From UBA6115 sp050953005 (lineage in GTDB: Bacteria > Bacillota > Clostridia > Christensenellales > Aristaeellaceae), in NCBI GenBank assembly GCA_050953005.1, contig JBMNLV010000008.1, positions 1-64,000 on the forward strand: DNA of 64,000 bases, in the 5' to 3' direction. The notes under the pieces were generated by a model. It did not search any database and was not told the origin of the DNA. It saw only the letters and a list, made by a program, of their open reading frames with translations. The position numbers and the translations under genes are program-made. Shown here piece after piece: positions 25,061 to 33,236 of this stretch (the first letter of the stretch is position 1; each line of letters starts with the position of its first letter).

Positions 25061-25666
25061 ATGTTCAAAGTTTTTTCTTCCATGAGTGAGAAATTGTTTG
25101 ATTCCGAAATTGAGTTGGTCATTCAGAAAAAAACTATGGAGAGCAAGCTCGCAAACTTAAATGCGTCCATTGAACAGGAAATCCATAAAGCGCGGGCTGC
25201 CCGTGACCAGGGCAATCAAGCTGCTTATCAGGCTGCGGCTGTAGCGTTGCAGCGGATGCTCAGCAGGCGAAAAAGCCTGTACCGACAATTGTCGATTTTT
25301 GACATAGCGGAGGATACCCTTACCAGCATCAGTTTTGAGATGAACAGCGCCCACCTGTTGGAAGGTGTTGCCAGGCTCGCCCAACGCGCCTGCAAGCGTG
25401 TCTCCCTGTCCAGAGCTGTCACTGCTATCCAAAACAACTTTAAAATACGTACCCGCCTGTTTCAGCATCAGGACGTCCTTGGGCAACTGTCTGACGAGTT
25501 GATGGAAGGGGAAAGCGGCAGCGTCACTACTTTGGGGGAAGTTGAGAAATTAATCAATACTACTAATGTGGAAACCGCGAAAATGGACCCTGTGGCCCAG
25601 CTCCTCAAGAAGAGAATATCACAATTGGAGGATGCAGATAATTACCACGAAGAGGAATTAAAATGA
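25061..25666 (+). CDS. Candidate ESCRT-III-like protein with C-terminal MIM1-like motif
   Basis: 201 residues, almost entirely helical. A short amphipathic N-terminus (MFKVFSSMSEKLFDSEIE) is followed by a long hairpin: KTMESKLANLNASIEQEIHK, ARDQGNQAAYQAAAVALQRM, RRKSLYRQLSIFDIAEDTL. The last about 26 residues carry DPVAQLLKKRISQLED: L182-x-x-R185-I-x-x-L189 matches the LxxRLxxL core of the MIM1 motif by which eukaryotic ESCRT-III tails bind the MIT domain of Vps4. An acidic linker precedes it. Its stop overlaps the start of the ATPase gene (ATGA). The combination of basic hairpin, acidic linker and tail motif is the ESCRT-III layout. This is inferred from sequence pattern and needs a structure comparison. 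Confidence 0.6.
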   Translation: MFKVFSSMSEKLFDSEIELVIQKKTMESKLANLNASIEQEIHKARAARDQGNQAAYQAAAVALQRMLSRRKSLYRQLSIFDIAEDTLTSISFEMNSAHLLEGVARLAQRACKRVSLSRAVTAIQNNFKIRTRLFQHQDVLGQLSDELMEGESGSVTTLGEVEKLINTTNVETAKMDPVAQLLKKRISQLEDADNYHEEELK

Positions 25667-26688
25667 AAGCACAGATTTTATACCAGCAAGCTCAGCAGTT
25701 GGAACAGGCGGGGGATCAACCCGCCGCCGCCATGGCTTACCGGGCATTGGCCAAACTATATTATTCCCAGGCGATTGCAAGCCAGGGGTCTGCGCGCCTT
25801 TCCTTGATGCAGGCGGGAGAAAGCGCGAGCAAACTGGCCGAAACGATGCGATCCTCTCAAAAATTCAACCTCAGGCTGAGCGATATAAAGGGTCAGGAAG
25901 CTGCAGTCACCATGTTTCGTGAAAAACTGATGTTACCCAGGCAATATCCGGCGGCATTCCAGCGTTTCAAGTGCGAACCTGAAAGAGGCTTTCTGCTGTT
26001 TGGCCCGCCGGGCACAGGAAAAACCATGTTAGCCCAAGCCATATCTTCCGAGATCTCTGCGGCTTTCTACCTGGTCAGCGCGGACTCCCTGCTGAACAAA
26101 TACGTAGGCGAAAGCGAGGCCAACATTATCCGTCTAATGAAAAAGGCCCGGAAAAACAAGAATGCGCTGCTCTTTTTTGATGAAGCGAACGCCCTTTGCG
26201 ACACCGACAGGCAGGAAAGTGATGTCATCCAAAGGATGGTTAGCGTGTTGGCACAGCAGATGGAGGCACACGAAAACCAGAACCTGATTTTTATAGCGGC
26301 TACCAACCGTCCCGACCGCATGGATAGCAGGCTGCTGCGCCCCGGCCGCTTTGGTGTGTGGATTTATGTGGGGCTGCCGGACCGCGATGCAAGAGAAGAA
26401 ATTGCGAATGCGCTTCTTGAGGACGTGCCTTGCGAAACAGAGAACTTGGCTGACCACATCGCGGCGCTAACCAATGGATGCAGCGGCGCGGATGTCTCCC
26501 GCTTAACCCTGCATGTAAAGATTCGGGCCTCGCTGCGGCAAGCGAAAATCCTTTCTTCAAATATGACTACTCCTGTGTTCCTGAATTTCTCTGACTTGAA
26601 GGAAGCCCTGAACACCTTCCATTCAACCGTGTTTCAAAAGGATATCGACTGCTGCCTGGATTTTAAGAAGAAACATAACATTCCTTGA
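25663..26688 (+). CDS. Vps4/katanin-like AAA ATPase with MIT-like N-terminal domain
   Basis: Single-domain AAA ATPase, 341 residues. Residues 1-65 form a three-helix pattern (ILYQQAQQLEQAGDQPAAAM, YRALAKLYYSQAIAS, LSLMQAGESASKLAETM) like an MIT domain. The ATPase part has the meiotic-clade lead-in DIKGQEAAVTMFREKLMLP, Walker A GPPGTGKT (114-121), pore loop KYVGESE (146-152), Walker B LFFDEA (D173, E174), sensor 1 ATNRPD (N215) and arginine residues in LLRPGRFG (226, 229). This order matches Vps4, katanin and spastin. Translationally coupled to the candidate ESCRT-III protein. It would disassemble or remodel those filaments. FtsH/Cdc48-type alternatives are less likely without protease or tandem ATPase domains. 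Confidence 0.8.
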   Translation: MKAQILYQQAQQLEQAGDQPAAAMAYRALAKLYYSQAIASQGSARLSLMQAGESASKLAETMRSSQKFNLRLSDIKGQEAAVTMFREKLMLPRQYPAAFQRFKCEPERGFLLFGPPGTGKTMLAQAISSEISAAFYLVSADSLLNKYVGESEANIIRLMKKARKNKNALLFFDEANALCDTDRQESDVIQRMVSVLAQQMEAHENQNLIFIAATNRPDRMDSRLLRPGRFGVWIYVGLPDRDAREEIANALLEDVPCETENLADHIAALTNGCSGADVSRLTLHVKIRASLRQAKILSSNMTTPVFLNFSDLKEALNTFHSTVFQKDIDCCLDFKKKHNIP

Positions 26689-26732
26689 TTCGCTGCTCAG
26701 CGATTTGCTCATCATGAAAGGAGTTCCTTGCC

Positions 26733-27005
26733 ATGCGCTTTCAAACTGTCTGTTTGCGGCCGGGGTGTCCTGCCTTTGGAAAGGCGCGTAAAGGATACCA
26801 CCGTTCTTGTACAGAACCCGCCTGCACATCCGGCTCCCTCCAGCATACGCTGCGCATCCGATGGCGTATGGTGGTCTTCACGGCGCTGCTCATTGCGGGT
26901 GCTTTAGTATTCGATCAACTTCAGCAGCGTGATGTTCTGTTAGGTCAAGTCGGTCGATTTTTCCAAACCATACGGGACGCCCTGGGAATGAAAAACATTC
27001 ACTGA
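26733..27005 (+). CDS. Small Cys-rich membrane protein, 90 aa
   Basis: Last gene of the ESCRT-like set. The N-terminus has two Cys pairs (CLRPGC at 7-12 and CTEPAC at 26-31) that could bind zinc. One membrane helix (about 46-62, MVVFTALLIAGALVF) is followed by a short C-terminal amphipathic tail. AAAGGAG site before the ATG. A membrane anchor or adaptor for the coiled-coil proteins is a reasonable guess. No family recognised. Confidence 0.65.
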   Translation: MRFQTVCLRPGCPAFGKARKGYHRSCTEPACTSGSLQHTLRIRWRMVVFTALLIAGALVFDQLQQRDVLLGQVGRFFQTIRDALGMKNIH

Positions 27006-27032
27006 TTTTTTTCACTGTACAACATTTCACTG

Positions 27033-27376
27033 CTAAAACGGAGGCAAGATATCTTTAAGCGTTTTGTTCTCTTTTTCGATGGCCCGCATGGCGGCATCAA
27101 TCACCATACCGATTTCTTCTTTACGTGATTTCCACAGTGCCTTTGTTGAGGGAACGAAGGAAACTTGACCTCGGAACAGGCATCCTTATCCTCAATGTCA
27201 TCATCAACTTCCAAAAGTTCTTGATAGCATTCATCAAATCTATCAGAGATATATTAAAGGAAGATAAGCCCAAGCACTGCATGCTTGTATTCTGCTGTAT
27301 CAATATTTCCGCACAAAATATCTGCTGCTTTTCAAATTTGCTCTTCAAAGCCGATGGTGGCTGTGTTGTTTGTCTT
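27033..27376 (-). pseudogene. Type I restriction-modification methylase hsdM, 5' remnant
   Basis: Decayed N-terminus of a type I DNA methyltransferase. The frame reads GFEEQI*KAADILCGNIDTA, EYKHAVLGLIFL*YISDRFD, with TGA and TAA where the family has W and K. After a frameshift it continues EEIGMVIDAAMRAIEKENKT and LKDILPPF, then stops at 27033-27035. The catalytic core is absent. An IS630 element is inserted at its 5' end. It marks a former defence gene next to the CRISPR/ESCRT-like block. Confidence 0.8.
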
Positions 27377-27387
27377 GTTATACTATT

Positions 27388-27996
27388 CTAAAACGAAAAC
27401 GCATCAATTAACCACCTGCGATAAGTGATGGAAGCGACGCGTTGGACATCCTCAGCCAACCCCTTAACAGTCAGGCACAGACGGTCAATCACTGCCTTCA
27501 GGTTCTTAAAAATCTCATTGCGGAAGCCTTTCTCCTGCACTTCGTCCCAAATCATCTCAATGGGGTTGAGCTCGGGGGTATAGGGTAGCAGCGGAAATAG
27601 TTCTATGCGGCTTGGTACAACCATGGCAGATGAGCGGTGCCAGGCCGCATTGTCTAATAGCAGCAAGATATGATCATCCGGATAAGCCCTGGAGAGTTCC
27701 TCCAGAAAGATGTTCATGCAGTCTGTGTTGGCATAGGGCATCACCAGACTGAACAGCTCGCCGTCCTGTGGAGACACAGCGCCATACAAGTATCTGTATT
27801 CCCGGATGTGGTGACAGGGTACAAAGGGACGTATTCCCTTTTTGCACCAGCATCGCTTGGGTTTATTGATCCGTCCAAACCCAGCCTCGTCCTGAAACAT
27901 TACCCGAAGTTTTGGCTGGCTCTTTTTCAGCGTTTTGATCTTTTCGGTGATTTTTTTTATAAACTTCATTCGCTTCTTCACTGGCTTTCTTTTCAT
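27388..27996 (-). CDS. IS630 transposase, C-terminal DDE frame
   Basis: Catalytic half with the DDE triad pattern: VMFQDEAGFG (first D), LLLDNAAWHR (second D) and PYTPELNPIEMIWDEVQ (E). It overlaps the N-terminal frame by 134 bases and is probably expressed by programmed frameshifting at the A-run, not from its own start. Confidence 0.85.
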   Translation of the reverse strand: MKRKPVKKRMKFIKKITEKIKTLKKSQPKLRVMFQDEAGFGRINKPKRCWCKKGIRPFVPCHHIREYRYLYGAVSPQDGELFSLVMPYANTDCMNIFLEELSRAYPDDHILLLLDNAAWHRSSAMVVPSRIELFPLLPYTPELNPIEMIWDEVQEKGFRNEIFKNLKAVIDRLCLTVKGLAEDVQRVASITYRRWLIDAFSF

Positions 27997-28447
27997 GCCT
28001 GCTGCGCGGCATGACCTTACGCCATTTATGACGACGCAACAGATAGTAGATCATGTTCCGGGTGACTGAATGACCAACCGCTTTTTCATAGGCCTGATGG
28101 ATTTCCCGCGTTTCTATGATTTGTCCTGCTTCGCTCCGGCGCTGAAACTGCAATAGAAAGGCTGTTTCCTCTTCCCGGCTCATATAACGGTGTTCGTTGT
28201 GGTGCCGTACGCCTACGATGGCTTCTATGCCTTCTTCTTGGTACCTTTTGACAATCCGATTCACGCTCGTTCTATGCATCCCCGCAAGCTTTCCGGCCTC
28301 CTCACTGCCCAATCCATCCACCACTTTCAGTTTCAGGGCCAGCAACCGACGGGTAACATGAACAGGATGCTGTTTCTTTTGAGTTGCAAGGATTTCTGAA
28401 CGCTCTGCTTCTTCAAACACCGGACTTTTTCTGCCCATATCTTCCAC
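27863..28447 (-). CDS. IS630 transposase, N-terminal frame
   Basis: First of two overlapping frames of the transposase. It holds the helix-turn-helix half: LKLKVVDGLGSEEAGKLAGM, HRTSVNRIVKRYQEEG and a second HTH region, TRNMIYYLLRRHKWRK. It reads into an A-rich run (AAAAAAAA at about 27953-27960), where a shift to the other frame would join it to the catalytic part, as in many IS630 elements. Confidence 0.85.
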   Translation of the reverse strand: MEDMGRKSPVFEEAERSEILATQKKQHPVHVTRRLLALKLKVVDGLGSEEAGKLAGMHRTSVNRIVKRYQEEGIEAIVGVRHHNEHRYMSREEETAFLLQFQRRSEAGQIIETREIHQAYEKAVGHSVTRNMIYYLLRRHKWRKVMPRSRHEKKASEEANEVYKKNHRKDQNAEKEPAKTSGNVSGRGWVWTDQ

Positions 28448-28474
28448 CTGATTTCTTTGTAAACTGCAGATTCA

Positions 28475-29014
28475 TTATATCAGGTTTCTTCTATTCTGTG
28501 AAGCATTATCGTTTGGAAATAGTATAAGTTCTTGAGAATAGGGCGGCCCGATTGGAATCACCATCCTGCCAGCAGGTTTCAATTGATTGACCAATTCGTC
28601 AGGCAACAGGCCTGCTGCCGCAGTTACCATGATCCTGTCATAGGGAGCATGTTCTTGCCATCCGATGCTGCCGTCTCCGACCTTATAACAGATATTTGTA
28701 AGATTTAATGCCTCTAACCTCTTCTTGGCTTTTTCGATCAACTTGTCGATTCTTTCAACTGTATAAACTTTCTCTGACATTTTTGCAAGAATAGCTGTCT
28801 GAAAACCTGAGCCGGTTCCAATTTCCAACACCTTGCTGTCGTTTTCCGGTTCCAGAAGCTGTGTCATTTTCAACACAAGACTGGGCTGAGAAATTGTTTG
28901 CCCAAAGCCTATGGGCAAAGGCTCATCAATACTTGCATATTCTTTAAGGTTGTTTTCAACAAAAAAGGAACGATCTAGTGAACGAAAATATGTTTCAAGC
29001 TTCTGCCGATCCAT
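28475..29014 (-). pseudogene. pcm: Protein-L-isoaspartate O-methyltransferase, 3' end replaced by the IS
   Basis: Repairs isoaspartyl residues in aged proteins when intact. It has PIGFGQTISQPSLVLKMTQL, the SAM-binding VLEIGTGSGFQTAILA (about 65-80) and YDRIMVTAAAGLLPDELVNQ, and ends GPPYSQELILF. The native sequence stops at the TA duplication (28527); the last about 17 residues come from the insertion sequence. The usual C-terminal strand-helix of about 30 residues is lost, so activity is doubtful. Identification is secure. Confidence 0.85.
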
Positions 29015-29216
29015 TACTTATACCTCGATTCTTATTAAACTATATTGCATATTTCTGTTCCGTATTCTTCCCCTCTGGGCAAAGTTGCGAGCTTTAGTGT
29101 ATTCTATCATATACAGATTTTGGCGGTTCTCACAGTTTTTCCTAGCATTAAATATATTTGAAGATCCGCTGTTTGATTTCCGCATAGACAGCCTCTACGC
29201 AGCAAGGTAGTCTACA

Positions 29217-29378
29217 TCACGAGTGTAAAGCAAGTAGCAGAATGTCTTGATTGTCACTTTCTAAGCCTGACTTCAATCTAAAGTATAAATCCAGGTTTGG
29301 TGAAATGCCATCACTTTGGTATCTCTCTTGGTTCAGCTGTTCAAGCATGTTGTTGAGCTGGTTATATTTGGTTGACAT
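29217..29378 (-). CDS. Possible 53-aa protein
   Basis: Short frame beginning MSTKYNQLNNMLEQLNQERY and ending LLLALHS. Protein-like, acidic and helical, but without a ribosome site before the ATG at 29376-29378. It could be a remnant of a longer gene. No family recognised. The rest of 29015-29687 shows no gene; a GGAGGCG near 29427 has no reading frame after it. Confidence 0.3.
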   Translation of the reverse strand: MSTKYNQLNNMLEQLNQERYQSDGISPNLDLYFRLKSGLESDNQDILLLALHS

Positions 29379-29687
29379 TTAAACTATTGATAAAGTATGC
29401 TTATATCATCAAAAAATAAAAGAAAAGGAGGCGAATCAATATAATAATATCGGGTCTATACTGACTAAAAGCACTTATTGACAATCGCAACTTTAAAGAC
29501 AAACAAGACGCCAAAAAACACCTACGGCATAGCGGTTATTCTGTGTCAGAGCGTTGGCGTACTTCAAAAATAATCGTATTGAGAAATATGCTACACTAAA
29601 CATAGCTGACCAGGATAATTGCACATCAACCAACATGAAATCCCGAAAATACCATTTCCATAGAAGAAATTGAAGGGGGAGTCAGTT

Positions 29688-31427
29688 GTGAAAAAATGCA
29701 CTTATATAAGAGTTTTCGCACTGGGATTAGTTCTTGTCTTTTTAGGCGTACTAATCGCAGCGTTAAACCAGACGGATATGGGTCGTGTCAAGATAAAACA
29801 GCTTAGCGTCGTATCGGATGAAGGAAATGCGATTAAAGCAGTCATGTATCTTCCCGAAAACGCTTCCAAAGAAACTCCAGCTCCTTGTCTGCTTGCTGTG
29901 CATGGTGGTAACTCGTCTCGCTATGCAATGTCTAACATTGCGCAGGAGTTTGCTCGCCGAGGTTTCGTGGTCGTTTCCATTGACCAATCGCTAAATGGCC
30001 AGTCTGACCGTGCAGTGAACGATTACCTTGGCTCTGAGATCGTCATGAAGTACATAAAAACGTTAGAGTTCGTAGACCAAAATAAGCTTGCCACCATTGG
30101 GCATTCTGCTGGCGGTGGTGTTACTAGCATGGTGGTAGCCAACCCGCAGTTTGAAGTCAATGCTTGCATTAATCTTGGTGTTGGTCCAAGTGTAACGCCC
30201 GATGTACCTATCAACCTAGCTGTGATTATAGGAATTGCTGATGAGAATACCGGTCCGCGTGGTGCTGACACTGCTGTTACAGGCCCCGGGCATTATGCAA
30301 AATCCTCCGCTCTCGCTCGTGCCTTTGGCGTGGAGGAAGGTACAGAAGTGGTTCCGGGCAAAGATTATGGCTCACTTGATGCACATAACCACCGAATTTT
30401 TTATCAGCCAGCCTGTGGTCATCTGGGCGCACTCTTTAGCACAGAGGCCATTAGTCTTTCTCTACAGTATGCTGCGCGAGTACTGAACATAGAATATAAG
30501 CTAAACCCGGACAGTCAGAGCTGGGTGGTGCGCGAATTAGCTACTGCTGTTGCCTATATCGGTATGTTCGTCGCTGTATTCGGTTTTGTTAGTGTGATGC
30601 TAATGCGTAAGAAGTTAATGCTTCACGCCCCGGCGCAGGGGCATGCTCGCCCGAACCTGTTGTATTGGATCGGATTAGCAATTTTTGTAGCTGTGCCCGC
30701 CATTGGCATTCAGAATCTTTACATGACTGGAAGATCCTTTTTCACTTCCATTTCAACATCTGTTTTCGCAATGGAGCATATCAATGGTGTTATTTTCTGG
30801 ATGCTCTGCACGGCACTCATCATCCTTGTTGCCAATCTGATTCTTAAAAAGCTTGATAGAGAGTATGATTGGTCCTTTGATAAGAGCATCTTGGTCATTG
30901 ATCGAAAAAAACTACTCAACTATGCACTAATCGCCGTATGTACTTTTCTTATCTGCTACGGTATGGTTTATCTGGCAGGCTTCTTCGGCAATGTATGCAT
31001 CCGCTTGTATAACACAGAGGTACATCTGTTCACTGCAACCCGTTTTAATGTGTTCTGGGTATACCTACCAATGTATCTGCTGTATTATGCAATAATCGGC
31101 TATGTGCAAACGAGCAGCCTGCTCTGTAAAAAACAACCCGTCTGGTCTCAGTATGTACGTACTATTATTGTCAGTATCGCTGCTCCCTCCATTATGCTGC
31201 TTATCTGGTACGGCAGCTGTATTTTTACTGGTGACAACCCATTGTTTGTATGGCGCTTTGTTCTAGGAGTGTTGTTGAATTTCCTGCCTGGTATGGCGGT
31301 CGGCGCCGGAATCCAGGTGTTTTCTTACCGCAAGACAGGCAACATCTGGCAAGGTGCTTTCATTAACAGCATTCTTTTCAGTTGGATGGCTACCTCCATC
31401 GGTGTAATGAATGCTATCGTCCGATAA
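29688..31427 (+). CDS. Membrane-anchored alpha/beta hydrolase
   Basis: A 579-residue protein from GTG 29688, chosen for its AGGGGGAG ribosome site (the open frame begins at a TTG six codons earlier). An N-terminal membrane helix (FALGLVLVFLGVLIAAL) is followed by an alpha/beta hydrolase domain: LLAVHGGNSSRYAM (oxyanion region), the nucleophile elbow GHSAGGG near residue 140, and a late histidine in QPACGHLGAL. The second half (about 285-579) has about seven membrane helices. The hydrolase part resembles dienelactone-hydrolase or lipase-like enzymes. Substrate unknown. It lies alone in an AT-rich block, upstream of a sugar transporter. Confidence 0.75.
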   Translation: MKKCTYIRVFALGLVLVFLGVLIAALNQTDMGRVKIKQLSVVSDEGNAIKAVMYLPENASKETPAPCLLAVHGGNSSRYAMSNIAQEFARRGFVVVSIDQSLNGQSDRAVNDYLGSEIVMKYIKTLEFVDQNKLATIGHSAGGGVTSMVVANPQFEVNACINLGVGPSVTPDVPINLAVIIGIADENTGPRGADTAVTGPGHYAKSSALARAFGVEEGTEVVPGKDYGSLDAHNHRIFYQPACGHLGALFSTEAISLSLQYAARVLNIEYKLNPDSQSWVVRELATAVAYIGMFVAVFGFVSVMLMRKKLMLHAPAQGHARPNLLYWIGLAIFVAVPAIGIQNLYMTGRSFFTSISTSVFAMEHINGVIFWMLCTALIILVANLILKKLDREYDWSFDKSILVIDRKKLLNYALIAVCTFLICYGMVYLAGFFGNVCIRLYNTEVHLFTATRFNVFWVYLPMYLLYYAIIGYVQTSSLLCKKQPVWSQYVRTIIVSIAAPSIMLLIWYGSCIFTGDNPLFVWRFVLGVLLNFLPGMAVGAGIQVFSYRKTGNIWQGAFINSILFSWMATSIGVMNAIVR

Positions 31428-31469
31428 TGCCTTACTGTGGCGATTATTCTGACACCTAATTAAACCATT

Positions 31470-31508
31470 GCCTGGTATGTACGCTGATTGTATCTGTACA
31501 TACCAGGC
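31470..31508 (+). terminator. Perfect 13-bp hairpin after the hydrolase gene
   Basis: GCCTGGTATGTAC (31470-31482) and GTACATACCAGGC (31496-31508) pair perfectly around a 13-base loop. No T-run follows, so it may be an operator or an mRNA-stabilising structure instead of a true terminator. Confidence 0.5.
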
Positions 31509-31590
31509 TAAAACAATGCCACGCGGAAACACAAAAATAGTTGTCCTGGATTGACTGGACCGGCAGCCGGCTAAAAAACTAGAAAAATTT

Positions 31591-31618
31591 TTGAGGCATC
31601 TATATTTTGAAGTATAAT
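31591..31618 (+). promoter_or_regulatory. Promoter of the ABC sugar importer operon
   Basis: TTGAGG (31591-31596), 16 bases, TATAAT (31613-31618). The start codon is at 31857, leaving a long untranslated leader of about 230 bases in which no known riboswitch was recognised. Confidence 0.6.
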
Positions 31619-31856
31619 ATTACATTCTATGTGCGTATGAGGAAAAGCATGATGAATAAAAACTCTTTAGATTTGTGGTTTTCTGAAAATTGATCATGAA
31701 AAATACTGCAAAGTTTATCAAACAAAAGAAAACAAAAGAAAACACATAGAAAATGCTAAATCCAATTTGCACATATAGAAAGAAAATCATATACTTAATG
31801 TAACATCGTATATCAAGTCAATGATATATGAAATAAATATTTGGAGGGAAGTTGCA

Positions 31857-33149
31857 ATGAAACTGAGACCCTTAATGATCCTACTGCTTGTTGCTACAAT
31901 CCTGATGAGTGCTTCTACAAGTGCTTTCGCGAGCTCCCCCACACCTGAACCAACAGAGCTTGTGTTTTGGACTTATGTCGATTTGCATAGTCAGTTTATG
32001 GAGGATGCTGCAAATCGATGGAATGAAATGCACCCGGATGAACCTATTACGATCAAAAGCGAATCCTACCCTGTAGATGAAATGCACAGCAAACTACTAA
32101 TCACATTGCAATCTGGACAAGGCGCGCCAGACCTTGTGGATGTCAACGTTGCAAAGTTCAGTAATTTTATGCGCGGAGATAACATTGGTTTCATTGGACT
32201 GAATGATATCATTGAGCCTGAAAAGGAAGCTTTCCTTGAAGCTGTGCTTGACATCTACAAAAAGGATGATACTTACTATGCGATTGAATATCATGTTGGT
32301 GCACCGGTTATTTACTATAACACCGATATTCTCGACGCAGCTGGCGTAAAAGTAGAAGATTTGATTTACTGGTCAGACGTTGCTGAAGCTGGAAAGAAGG
32401 TTCTTGCAGCGACAGGAAAACCCATGATCACCTTTGAAGTCGCAGATTCCTGGATGTATTACATCATGATTAGCGAGCAAAAGTCAGACTGGCTGGATGA
32501 TCAGGGCAATGTAATAATGGATAATCAAATCAATATCGATACTTTACAATTCATGCTTGATATGATTAATGAGGGTACGGCTATTACGACACCAGGAGGC
32601 GGTTATCATACTGAAGAATGGTATGGATTTATGGCAAATGGTGGCGCAGCCGCAATGCTAGAACCACTATGGTATATGGGCCGTTTTACTGACTTTATGC
32701 CGGAATTGAAAGGTAAAATCAAAATTGCCCCTATTCCCAAATGGACTGATGACGATGTATCTCCTGTGTTCGGCGGTACAGGGACCGCAATCACAACACA
32801 GAGCAAAAACCAAGATCTAGCAAAACGCTTCTTGTACGAAGCAAAAATCAGTAAGCAAGGATCAACTAACATTTGGACAGTGCTTGGTTTTGATCCTTTG
32901 CGTATGGATATTTGGGATAGTGATGCGATGAAGGAGCCCAATATTTTCACTGATTACTTTGGTACGGGCATTTTTGATACTATTATTAAAATGAAAGATT
33001 CGTTCTATCCAACCAACGTAACAGATCCGCTTTTCCCATCCGCTAATTTACTTATCGCAAATGACGTGCTGTTTAACGCACTGACTGTTCGTGCACAGAC
33101 ACCCGCGGAAGTATTGAAAGACGCTGCAGATGAACTGCGTAGCTATTAA
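31857..33149 (+). CDS. ABC sugar transporter, extracellular solute-binding protein (family 1)
   Basis: Captures a sugar outside the cell for import. 430 residues from ATG 31857, with GGAGGG eight bases upstream. Signal peptide MKLRPLMILLLVATILMSAS with cleavage near AFAS; no clear lipobox cysteine, although most clostridial binding proteins are lipoproteins. The mature part starts LVFWTYVDLHSQFMEDAANR, and GQGAPDLVDVNVAKFSNFMR is typical of MalE/UgpB-type proteins. Followed by two permease genes; the ATPase subunit is not encoded here and is probably a shared MsmX-like protein. Substrate unknown. Confidence 0.9.
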   Translation: MKLRPLMILLLVATILMSASTSAFASSPTPEPTELVFWTYVDLHSQFMEDAANRWNEMHPDEPITIKSESYPVDEMHSKLLITLQSGQGAPDLVDVNVAKFSNFMRGDNIGFIGLNDIIEPEKEAFLEAVLDIYKKDDTYYAIEYHVGAPVIYYNTDILDAAGVKVEDLIYWSDVAEAGKKVLAATGKPMITFEVADSWMYYIMISEQKSDWLDDQGNVIMDNQINIDTLQFMLDMINEGTAITTPGGGYHTEEWYGFMANGGAAAMLEPLWYMGRFTDFMPELKGKIKIAPIPKWTDDDVSPVFGGTGTAITTQSKNQDLAKRFLYEAKISKQGSTNIWTVLGFDPLRMDIWDSDAMKEPNIFTDYFGTGIFDTIIKMKDSFYPTNVTDPLFPSANLLIANDVLFNALTVRAQTPAEVLKDAADELRSY

Positions 33150-33236
33150 CATGATTTAATCCAACTATTTGCCGCGCCAGAAACAACCATAAAAATTGTC
33201 TGGCGCGGCAATCCTATCTTAGGAGGTAATTCCAAT

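Larger units (their letters stand above)
27381..28524 (-). mobile_element. IS630-family insertion sequence (1144 bp)
   Basis: Ends carry matching inverted repeats: left TACTATTCTAAAACGAAAAC (from 27381) and, on the minus strand from 28524, TACTATTTCCAAACGATAAT. They are flanked by a TA target duplication (27379-27380 and 28525-28526), as usual for IS630. The element separates the hsdM remnant from a truncated pcm gene. Confidence 0.85.

Noticed and set aside
25663..26688. FtsH or Cdc48-type AAA protein
   Set aside because: No membrane segment or zinc protease motif and only one ATPase domain; the helical N-terminus and lead-in fit Vps4/katanin better.
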